Shown: positions 46,353 through 58,300 of the stretch, piece by piece
Position numbering within the stretch: position 1 is the first letter of the stretch
Layout of the letters: the number at the start of each line of letters is the position of its first letter
Assembly: GCF_045679555.1 (NCBI RefSeq)
Contig: NC_092100.1
Coordinates: 31,993,106 to 32,057,105, forward strand
Source: Salvelinus alpinus
Taxonomy: Eukaryota; Chordata; Actinopteri; Salmoniformes; Salmonidae
Reading direction: 5' to 3'
Length of the DNA stretch: 64,000 bases
The notes under the pieces: model-generated
Databases searched by the model: none
Told to the model about the DNA's origin: nothing
Seen by the model: the letters and a program-made list of their open reading frames with translations, nothing else
Made by a program: the position numbers and the translations under genes

Positions 46353-49300
46353 CTGACGAGGAAGAATGAAGAGGGAGAGTAAACAATCAAATGGTCTTTC
46401 ATGGCACCCAAGAGACCTGACATCTGAGAAAGAAATCTCAGATGTCTTAAGAAGAATGTATACAAATCTTAAGAATGTTTGTTTTAGGCTAGAGCTATTT
46501 ATCAGTGAGTGTTCAATGTTTTCCTTAATATCTGAAATTTTTTCTATAGAATCTATTAAACTAGCATACACTTGTAAACACAGCCCTACTGAATAAGCCC
46601 CAACAATAAGCGCCATTCCCTCCCTATGTGGTGGCTTTCACTCAGATCTCTGGGTGGATACATGCTTAGGAGCCAGTCGACTCGAGTAGAGGAGCTGAAT
46701 TGTGATAAGACAGAGGGGTCTGGGGCCCGCAGTAACAAAGCAAGGTCCATCTGGTCCTCTCACTCATAGTCTGGCCCACCAGGACCTATAGATACTCTCC
46801 TAGCAGTAGACTCTGGATTAGTAGGTCAATGGGGAAGCCAAAGGATGATCTATTTAAAGGGCATCTAGTAGTCAGAGAAGCAGAAGCCCAGGGGAAAGTA
46901 TTCAGTTTGGCATACTGAGCATTTATCAAAAACCAGTATAGCTAAAATGTCATAGACATGCACTGCATTTCATTAGCGTTTTCCCTGCATTTCAAAACAT
47001 TTATTGCCCTTTCAGAGAAGATTCCAGGCTTTTTGCCTAACTATACTACAGAAAATACCAGTCCTGCTGTCCCTGTCTAACTGTCCTCCTTCTGCAAATC
47101 CAACGGCAGACAGAGAGGCCAGCAGCAGTAAGCAGCAGTAAGTTGGCCACCAACGGCCTTTAGAGTAGCTGTAATGCTGTGTTTAAAAATAGCAGGGGAC
47201 CTGTGAATTGCTGCTAGATTAGTGGCTACCAGGCCCTGGGTTGAGGAGTTCACAGGTGTACAGACAGACTACATGCTGCAGTGTCACAAAGGGCACTCGT
47301 GTTCCCTCCTTGTCTTACCCTCTGACAGCATGGAGAAGGCGCAGTGAGGGGAAGGCGGTGTGCACATCCACCGTGTGCAGCAGGATGAGACGGATGGCCC
47401 ACTCCACCCTCTCCTCTCCTCCCTTGGCCATGAAGGCTGGGATCCACAGCACGCTGCCGCTGAGGCCCCGGAGCCGCTGCAGGAAGCGCTCCCTCCACTG
47501 CTCACTGGCCAGGTCATGGAAGGCCCGCTGCACCACCGACGGGTTCATGGTCACCAGGTTGGTGCGCCGCCCCACATCCCCAGCATACTCCTCCACTGGC
47601 GCCAGGTTACATCTGCAAAGAGCCATGCATATAAATTATTATGCTATCACTTCATCCTTTTGATTAGTCTGCCAGAAGTATTGAGGTCAATATCCTACTG
47701 TCCTCCAGAAGCTCTAAACACCACGTACAATCATTTAGGATGCTCAGACATTGTTCAACCTGAATTAGACACATAATCAGTCAGCTAAGAATAATCCCAT
47801 ACCAAACACACCTAGCTCAGGGTTGAAAACCTTAATTAATGTATTCCATGTGTCATGCTGCTGTGTATTGGTAAGGAGTTCACAGAAAGTTACTTGACTG
47901 ACCTCAGTAAAAGTGATTACTAAACAGTGCCAATGCACAGAGAGATAATGACCTAAAATGAAAAAAAGTGTCCTATATCTATGAAAGTAGAATGTGAGGC
48001 TACTGTGTGAGAGCCAGAGGTGGGTGGAGCTGAGCACTGCTGTGAGTAGAGGGATTATCTCCCTGCCTGAATACCTCAGCAAATCCCTCATCACTCCCTC
48101 CCAGCTAACTGCCCTTGCTAAACCATGTCTTTCTCTGCCAACTCATCCTGACCTGTCTTGCAATTTCCCTGTTGATCTGACACTCCTGCAGCAAGGGGTT
48201 TTGGGATTTACTCTTCCACCATATACAGTGCCTTCGGGAAGTATTCAGACCCCTTGACTTTTTCCATATTTTTTTTCCATTTTTTACATTACTTATTCTA
48301 AAATTGATTTTTTTTTTAAATTTACTCAGAAATCTAGACATAGTGACAAAGCGAAAACAGGTTTTTAGAAATGTTTGCAAATGTATAAAAAACACGAAAC
48401 AGAAATACCTTATTTACATAAGAATTCAGACCCTTTGCTATGAGACTCGAAATTGAGCTCAGGTCAAATCAAATCAAATAAATTGTATTGGTCACATAAA
48501 CGTGGTTAGCAGATGTTAATGCGAGTGTAGCGAAATGCTTGTGCTTCTAGTTCCGACAGTGCATTAATATCTAACAAGTAATCTAACAATTCCAAAACAA
48601 CTACCTAATACACACAAATCTATGTAAGTAAAGGGATGGAATAAGAACATGTACATATAAATATATGGATGAGCGATGACCGAGCAGCATAGGCAAGATG
48701 CAATAGATGGTACAGAATACAGTATATACAAATGAGATGAGTAATGCAGGATATGTAAACATTATTAAAGTGGAATTATAAATGTGACTAGTGATCCATT
48801 TATTAAAGTGGCCAATGATTTCGAGTCTGTATGTAGGCAGCAGTCTCTCTGTGTCAGTGATGGCTGTTTAAGATAGAAGCTGTTTTTCAGTCTCTCGGTC
48901 CCAGCTTTGATGCACCTGTACTGACCTCGCCTTCTGGATGGTAGCGGGGTGAACAGGCTGTGGCTTGGGTGGTTGATGTCCTTGATTATCTTTTTGGCCT
49001 TCCTGTGACATCAGGTGCTGTAGGTGTCCTGGAGGGCAGGTAGTTTGCCTCCGGTTGTGGGCGGTGCAGTTTCCGTACCAAGCAGTGATACAGCCCAACA
49101 GGATGATCTCAATTGTGCATCTGTAAAATGTTTGTCAGGGTTTTAGGGGCCAAGACAAATTTCTTCAGCCTCCTGAGGTTGAAGAAGCGCTGTTGCACTT
49201 TCTTCACCACACTGTCTGTATGGGTGGACCATTTCAGTTTGTCCGTGATGTGTATGCCGAGGAACTTAAAACTTTCCACCTTCTCCACTGCTGTCCCATT

Positions 49301-52300
49301 GATGTGGATAGGGGGGTGCTCCCTCTGCTGTTTCCTGAAGTCCACGATCATCTCCTTTGTTTTGTTGACATGGAGTGAGAGGTTGTTTTCCTGACACCAC
49401 ACTCCGAGTGCCCTCACCTCCTCCCTGTAGGCTGTCTCGTCGTTGTGGGTAATCAAGCCCACTACTGTTGTGACGTCTGCAAACTTGATGATTGAGTTGG
49501 AGGCGGGCATGGCCATGCAGTCATGGGAGGGTTAACATGTTTAAATGTCTTACTCACGTCGGCCACGGAGAAGGAGAGGGGGGGCCGCAGTAATTGGTAG
49601 CGGGCCGCATCGGTGGCACTGTATTATCCTCAAAACGGGCAAAGAAGGTGTTTAGTTTGCATCCTGTTTCCAGCGATCATCCTTGAAATGTTTCTACAAC
49701 TTGATTCGAGTCCACCGGCAATAAATTCAATTGATTGGACATGATCTGGAAAGGCACACACCTGTCTACAGTGGGGCAAAAAAGTATTTAGTCAGCCACC
49801 AATTGTGCAAGTTCTCCCACTTAAAAAGATGAGAGAGGCCTGTAATTTTCATCATAGGTACACTTCAACTATGACAGACAAAATGAGAAAAAAAATTCCA
49901 GAAAATCACATTGTAGGATCTTTAATGAATTTATTTGCAAATTATGGTGGAAAATAAGTATTTGGTCACCTACAAACAAGCAGGATTGTGTTGAGGCACA
50001 GATCTGGGGAAGGGTACCAAAACATTTCTGCAGCATTGAAGGTCCCCAAGAACACAGTGGCCTCCATCATTCTTAAATGGAAGATGTTTGGAACCACCAA
50101 GACCCTGTCTAGAGCTGGCCGCCAGGCCAAACTAAGCAATTGGGGGAGAAGGGCCTTGGTCAGGGAGGTGACTAAGAACCCGATGGTCACTCTGACAGAG
50201 CTCTAGAGTTCCTCTGTGAAGATGGGAGAACCTTCCAGAAGGACAACCATCTCTGGAGCACTCCACCAATCAGGCCTTTATGGTAGAGTGACCAGGTGGA
50301 AGCCACTCCTCACTAAAAGGCACATGACAGCCCGCTTGGAGTTTGCCAAAAGGCACCTGAAGACTCTCAGACCATGAGAAACAAGATTCTCTGGTCTGAT
50401 GAAACCAAAATTGAACTCTTTGGCCTGAATGCCAAGCATCACATCTGGAGGAAACCTAGCACCATTCCTCTGTGAAGCATGGTGGTGGCAGCATCATGCT
50501 GTGGAGATGTTTTTCAGCGGCAGGGACTGCAAGATTAGTCAGGATTGAGGCAAAGATGAACGGAGAAAAGTACTGAGAGATCCTTAATGAAAACCTGCTC
50601 CAGAGTGCTCAGGACTGCAGACTACGGTGAAGTTTCACCTTCCAATAGGACAAGAACACTAAGAACAAGTCTCTGAATGTCCTTGTGTGGCCCAGCCAGA
50701 GCCCGGACTTGACCCGATCGAACATCTCTGGAGAGACCTGAAAATAGCTGTGCAGCAACGCTCCCCATCCAACCTGACAAAGCTTGAGATAATCTGCAGA
50801 GAAGAATGGGAGAAACTCCCCAAATACAGGTGTGTCAAGCTTGTGGCATCATACCCAAGAAAACTCAAGGCTGTAATCGCTGCCAAAGGTGCTTCAACAA
50901 AGTACTCCGTGAAGGGTCAGTTTCTTATTTGTAATACATTAGCAAAAATAAACAGGTTTTGCTTTGTCATTATGGGGTATTGTGTGTAGATTGATGAGGA
51001 AAAAAACTATTTAATCCATTTTATGGATAAGGCTTTAACCTAAAAAAATTAGGAAAAAGTCAAGGGGTCTGAATAAGGCACTGTATAGGTCGTTCCACGA
51101 AATCAGTGCCTTTTGCGTCCCTTTGATATTTTAAGTAGAAATTGTGAACCAATACAGAATTTTAAAAGCCTGTTATATTAATTTAAGTGCCCTTTAATAT
51201 AGATCACATGGAGAATTCAATACATCTGATTTATTTTTATACAACTAAAGGTTTGCTAAAGTGCCAAAATTCAGCATTTTGACATGTCCCTCCATCAACT
51301 CTGTGTCACTCCTAGGAACCACTCACTTAATACAAAAAAGTTTCACCATCATTGTAAAGCCCTAGTTATTTTGTTTCTTTGACAAAGTCAGTTCTGAAGA
51401 GTATTATTTATTTCATGTGATTAGTGATTAATTTACGTCTGTCCCTCATTTTAAGGTCAACCCTGTTACGCGAACTGAACGTTTTAATATGGTGAAACTA
51501 TTCCTTTTGAAATATTTTATTCAAAAGAAACATTGAACCTATAATAGTCAAATCATAGTGTAAAAGCAAATGTTTTAAAAAACATTTTCTGTTGTATTTT
51601 GGTGAAAACTAAGCGGGTAGAGCATACCACATCAACCCTGTTAGAGATAGACAGGCTAGAAATGTACTTTTTTGTGAACCTTGTATTCAATTTCCTTTAT
51701 TTGGCACTTAATAGGTGCTTACTATAGCCATATTTTTTTTTAATTCAACTTCTTGAGATGGGAAAACTTGTTTTTTATTAAGGTGAACAAGTTCTCTTTA
51801 TGACAGAACTTTTTTGAACAAGTTACACTTCTCAAAAGGCACCTAGTTGGTGGAACGACCCAGAGGCATATGGCTTTCAGTGACGTGCCTTCATGGTTGC
51901 CCAAAAAATTTACCAAGAAAAAAACATACAATTATTTATCTTTTGTCTCTCTGTGTTTCAACAATTATCTTCATTTCGCAAGAGGCTGACTCATGCTGTC
52001 TGGTCCAAAAGAGTATGACATGTTTGCCATCCATAGTATTGAATGCAAGGGAAGCCAGCGAGCATTTGGCCTCCCTTGATAATTAAACAAAAAAATAATA
52101 GCCAATCAGCATTAAGCTGAACTGAGTGAGCTCAACTGTGAATGGTCCTGGCGCACCAAAAAAAAGTGTCACGGGAAGCCAGTTTGGATTTGGCTTCACT
52201 CCAATCACATCACATTGAGAGCATACGTCACTGACAGAAACTCGTTGTGTTGAGCATCTCGTTCTGTTGTTGTCCTCTGGTGGTTAGCTAGCTAGCTAAA

Positions 52301-55300
52301 ATGGACCCTTTCCTAAATTAGCCATGGATGGAGATACGTCAATGCTGCCGGAGGAGACGGCTGCCGTTTTACGGTCCCCTAACCAATTGCGCTATTGTGT
52401 GTCTAAAATGTTTCTGCCACCGTCTCTTATGACCGAAAAGAGCTTCTAGATATCAGGACAACGATTACTCACCTCGTATTGGAAGCAGATTTTTTCTTTA
52501 ATGAGTCGGACGAAAAGGTGTGTGTATTTTTGTAAACAACAGCTGGTGCATGAAATCTAAGGAAGTTTCAAGGTTTTGCTCGCCTGAGGTAGAGTATCTC
52601 ATGATAAGCTGTAGGCCACACTATTTACCAAGAGAGTTTTTATCTATATTCTTCGTAGCTGTCTATTTACCACAACAAACAGGAAAACGCTTATCCAGAG
52701 GCGGCGCTCCTAGTGGCCGGGGACCTTAATGCAGAGAAGCTTAAATCCATTTTACATCATTTCTACCAGCATGTTAAATGTGCAACCAGAGGGAAAAAAA
52801 CTCCAAACAACCTTTACTCCACACACAGAGACGCTCTCCCTCGCCCTCCATTTGGCAAATCTGACCATAATTCTATCCTCCTGATTCCTGCTTCCAAGCA
52901 AAAACTAAATCAGGAAGCACCAGTGACATGCTCAATAAAAAAGTGGTCAGATGAAGCAGATGCTAAGCTACAGGACTGTTTTGCTAGCACAGACTGGAAT
53001 ATGTTCTGGGATTCTTGCGATGGGATTGAGGAGTACACCACATCAGTCACCGGTTTCATCAATAAGTGCATCGATGACGTCATCCCCACAGTGATGTATG
53101 TACATACCCCAACCAGAAGCCATGGATTACAGGCAACATCCGCACTGAGCTAAAGGCTTGGGGACTCTAACCCGGAAGCTTATAAGGAATCCCGTTATGC
53201 CCTCCAATGAACCATCAAACAGGCAAAGCGTCAATACAGGACTAAGATTAAATCCTACTACACTGGCTCCGACACTCGTGGGATGTGGCAGGGCTTGCAA
53301 ACTGTTACAGACTACAGAAAGAAGTACAGCCGCAAGCTGCCCAATGACACGAGCCTACCAGACAGGCTAAATTACTTCTATGCTTGCTTCAGGCCAGTAA
53401 CACTGAAACATGCATGAGAGCATCAGCTGTTCCTGACAACTGTGTGACAACGCTCTCTGTAGCCGATGTGAGTAAGACCTTTAAACAGATCAACATTCAC
53501 AAGGCCGCAGGGCCAGACGGATTACCAGGACGTGTACTCTGAGCATGCGCTGACCAACTGGCAAGTGTCTTCACTGACATTTTCAACCTGTCCCTGACTG
53601 AGTCTGTAATATCAACATGTTTCAGGCAGACCACCATAGTCCCTGTGCCCAAGAACACTAAGGCAACCTGCCTAAATGACTACCGAAAGGCTGGTCATAG
53701 CTCACAACACCATTATCCCGGAAACCCGAGACCCACTCCAATGATGATGCAATCTCTATTGCACTCCACACTGCCCTTTCCACCAAGACAAAAGGAACAC
53801 CAATGTGAGAATGCTATTCATTGTGTCATGATGTTGGCTTGTGGGTGAGGTTTTGACCCCCCCATAAATACCTTTCTCCCTTTCCTCTCTCTTGAAGGAT
53901 TGAAGGATTCTTGAAAAGCCTTTGTTAAACATATAGAGTCTGGGAACATCACAAGGTGGGGGGAAAGGAACCACATTTCGGTAATGCAACCAGTTGAAAA
54001 TATGCGTTGGTACTTAATGAATATGATGCCAGATCAGTTGGCGTCTGAGACATTCTTACTAATGATAGGATGACATAAACTGTATCTTTGAAAGTCTACA
54101 CATTATAGTTATCAAATTCACATGGAATTGTTGGGCAATTTAAATGTTTAAATATTAAAATATTTGTGAAAAAATGAAATGTAATTTTAGCTTCCAAATG
54201 AGAGAATTGGGTTTTCATAAGGTTAAAGTTCTGCTCACTCAGTGGCCCCGCTCATGTGAAGAGACATTGGTTATAAACTATGAAACACGCCCTTCTCTCC
54301 TCTCCTATATAAAGCCCTTGACGAAAATGTAACTTTGTGTTCCGAGGACGTTAGGGCGACAGTCCTACGTTTAAAAGGGCTCAGATAATAAGCTGTTCCA
54401 AGGACGTGTGGACTTGAGGTCCCCACGTTGAAAGGACAAAGACCACCTACAGAACTAAGCCAACCTTAGACAACCTAAGGAAGCATCGAATTAGCATCGA
54501 ATTTCAATGTGAAGGTGACGACCTACACCCCGGAAGGATGAATTTCGACTATACCAGCCAGAATATAGCATGAGCTTAAAAGTATGGCAACTTGGTATGA
54601 ACTTTGAACACTTATTCACTCCAGAAGTGATACCTCCTAGCCGTTGAGTTAACAGCAGTCGCTAAACGTGGGCTAGGAGAGGACGGACAGAGTATCCATT
54701 CTACCATGCTCCAGTTCACCACTAGACAGTCTTCAGAGGACCAGAGATCCATGCTGGACAACCCGGCCTCCCATCTACCGAAGCGCTGCTCAGAGTAAAT
54801 ATTTATTGCATTCTCCTTTTTCAAATAGGCGGTTATTTAGAATGCATAAGATTCTGTATTTACGATAGCATCGCTTCTCCCTTTGTTACTCAGTCTTCCC
54901 GCTCTTTCACTCAAACCCAACCCCCTCTCTTTGTGTAACCAGCCGTCGTATCTGTTCCGTCCACCAGGGGACGTTTTCTTTATGACATAATTTGTAATCA
55001 ATGTATGATCCATTCTGTGTGATTATTTAGTAAATAAATAATTCAACCAAATTGTGTATTGCTGATTCAACTTGTTAGCCAGGGTTCGTGAAGATAACCA
55101 AGAATTTACAACTTTCAGATGAGACTAAACAAGGTGACGATTAAATATTGACTGCTATTGATGTAAAAGATTACCAGGTCTTTAAGAGCTTATTCGGAAG
55201 ATAACAGCTCTATAAACATTATTTCGTGGTGCCCCGACTTTCTAGTTAATTATCTACCTGATTAGCTTAATCAGGTAATATTAATTACAGAGAAATTATT

Positions 55301-58300
55301 TTATAGAATAGCATGTCATCCGGCATAGCCAAAGACACGACAATTGACTACAGCTCAGCGTTCAACACCATAGTGCCCACAAAGCTCATCACTAAGCTAA
55401 GGACCCAGGGACTAAACACCTCCCTCTGCAACTGGATCCTGGACTTCCTGACGGGCCGAACCCAGGTGGTAAGTGTAGGTAACAACACATCCGCCACGCT
55501 GACCCTCAACATGGGTGTCCTTCATGGGTGCTCAGTCCCCTCCTGTACTCCCTGTTCACTAATGACTGCATGGCCAGGCATGACCGCAATACCATCATTA
55601 AGTTTGCTGATGACACAACAGTGGTAGGCCTGATCACCAAAAACGATGAGACAGCCTATAGGGAGGAGATCAGAGACCTGGCCGTGTGGTGCCAGGACAA
55701 CAACCTCTCCCTCAACGTGGTCAAGACAAAGAAGATGATTGTGGACTACAGGAAAAGGAGGACCGAGCACGCCCCCATTCTCATCGACGGGGCTGTAGTG
55801 GAGCAGTTTGAGAGCTTCAAGTTCCTTGGTGTCCACATCACCAACAAACTATCATGGTCCAAACACACCAAGACAGTCGTGAAGAGGTCACGACAAAGCC
55901 TATTCCCCCTCAGGAGACTGAAAAGATTTGGCATGGGTCCTCAGATCCTCAGCAAGTTCTAAAGCTGCACCATCGAGAGCATCCTGACTGGTTGCATCAC
56001 TGCCTGGTATGGCAACTGCTCGGCCTCCGACTGCAAGGCACTACAGAGGGTCGTGCGTACGTCGAAGTACATCACCGGGGCCAAGCTTCCTGCCATCCAG
56101 GACCTCTATACCAGGCGGTGTCAGAGGAAGGCTCTAAAAATTGTCAAAGACTCCAGCAACACTAGTCATAGACTGTTCTCTCTGCTACTGCATGGCAAGT
56201 GGCACCGGAGCGCCAAGTCCAGGTCCAAAAGGCTTCTTAACAGCTTCTACCCCCAAGCCATAAGACTCCTAAACAACTATTCAAATGGCTTCCCAGACCC
56301 ACTTTTACGCTGCTGCAACTCTCTGTTTATTAATACCTCGACTAACCGGTTCCCCCGCATATCGACTCTGTACAGGTACCACCTGTATATAGCCTTGCTA
56401 TTGTTATTTTACTGCTGCTCTTTAATTATTTGTAACCTTTATATATTTTTTGGAATTACTTATCTATTTTTTACTCCACTTATTTTTCTTAAAACTGCAT
56501 TGTTGGTTAAGGGCTTGTAAGTAAGCATTTCACTGTAAGGTCTACACCTGTTGTATTTGGCACATGTGACAAATACATTTTTATTTTATTTTATTTTACT
56601 TGATAGGGATTTGGACTTGTGGTTTCACTTAATTCTGCATACTGGGCAATGATTATAATGGCGATTCTGATCCAACCATAAATTCATATATTGTGCCCCT
56701 GGCCTGAGAGGATGGAAGTTCAATATGTAGCTAAATGTAGAAAGCTAATATTAACTAGCTGACATTGCCCATGAAAGGAAGTTAGGCTAGCGAGCAAGCT
56801 TTTTAGCCAGGTAGTCTAAGACAACAAAAAATGAAAGTATGTACTGTATGACAGTACTGTATAATGTTTCTTCAACATGAAAGAGAGGGAGATGGCATTG
56901 GCATTTCTCTACAAGTAGGGCAAGTCAACATGTTTTATCTACTTGCACGAATGCGCACACACACACAGATATCAGAACCATGGACAGTCACATCATATTT
57001 TGCTTTTGTTGATCATGGTGGCAAGGCATATGAACTGGTTATCAAGCAAACAAAGCAATTATCAAAAAATCCCTTTTTTCAATTGTTTTTGGTATATTTT
57101 AGTTGGTACTGTATTAGACTAAGCAGGGGTGATTTGATGATGTTGAAATGGTACTGGAATAGTGAAGCAGATCCTGTTTTCTTTATGACTTGCTGTAACT
57201 CTCTGTGGTTCTAAATCAATAGTTGTTTCGTGGTTCAAAAATTGCGGAAACATTAAGTTACTTGACCATGCTGTAGGTAATGTAACTGTTTGTTACATGC
57301 AATAAGCTTTATGCACTTCACCGGACAGAGGTTGCTCTCCGGTTTTGTGATGAAACAAAGGTGGTTGAATTTATTCTGCCACTGTGTCTTCTTATGGTCT
57401 CTGCCTTAGGCCTATAAATCATGGTGGCAAGGCATATGAACTGGTTATCAAGCAAACAAAGCAATTATCACATCACATAGGTTGTAATATGGCTTTTTTC
57501 TGGCTCGCTTCACCAGTGATATTACCCACGCACCACTGCTGATGGCTCTGCATATCCAGACGATGGTAGATCAATGACACTAAGGCCCTGTAATAACAGC
57601 AGGGGTTGCAGCTGAAGTCACACAAGGAGAATGGGGAAAAATCCCACCCCAAAGTAATGAGTCACAATTATTGTACAGGAATCAAAAGATCAGAGATATG
57701 CTATGATTTTCCATCCAAACAATCCATGTACTATTGATATGGTTTCACATATTTCCCAATTCCCATTAATTAGTTCAGATACCTCTCTCTTCATCATAAT
57801 CACAATGCCTTGCCGTACTGGCAACACAGTAAGGCAAACTGGATTTCTTCCCCCTATAACATTACAATGCATAGTTGTACTTTGTTGTTACTGACAGACA
57901 AACCGGTGAGTAGCAATAAATAACCTACTCACAGAAAGCCATTTGCTGACACACTCGCACAGAGCAGCACTGACGGATGGTTTCAGACAGACATTCTCCC
58001 CTGGTACATGAGTGTAGCAGTCCTAGGAACTAACGGCAGTGCTTCTCTAAAGCACCTCATAAAATTTTGGGTAGACAGCAGTAGCTTTTTAAAATGTCAC
58101 ATTTACCCAGAAGGAATTTAATTGCTGTAAGTATTGCTGCTCATTTCTAAAAGTCTGCAAATCATCAAACAAACATGAAGGTCAAAAAAGTAGCGGGTAT
58201 TCCAACGGTGTGGACAATGCGTGTTCTAGCTCAGTGGCATTGATTCCTCAAGGTGAATTATTTGTTCAATCCAAGGGACTGTGCTTACATAACAGTTAGA

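Larger units (their letters stand above)
48226..51083 (+). mobile_element. Tc1-like transposon with two nested insertions
   Basis: The ends CAGTGCCTTCGGGAAGTATT and AAGGGGTCTGAATAAGGCACTG are flanked by TA (48224-48225, 51084-51085). Own sequence: 48226-48464, about 49661-49768, and 49984-51083. The transposase region (+) is degraded: [20 protein letters not shown] near 50100, a [12 protein letters not shown] catalytic-E motif near 50700, ending ASTKY near 50905. A LINE and a partial Tc1 interrupt it. It lies in ST8SIA2 intron 4. Confidence 0.85.

Noticed and set aside
47241-47776. Plus-strand open frames of 138-140 codons
   Set aside because: They are antisense to ST8SIA2 exon 5 and have no homology of their own; the - strand frame carries sialylmotif L and correct splice sites.
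55225-55245. TGGTGCCCCGAC as a retroviral primer-binding site
   Set aside because: It lies about 110 bp inside the LTR end defined by the ATTG duplication, so it cannot be a primer-binding site adjoining a 5' LTR in this copy.
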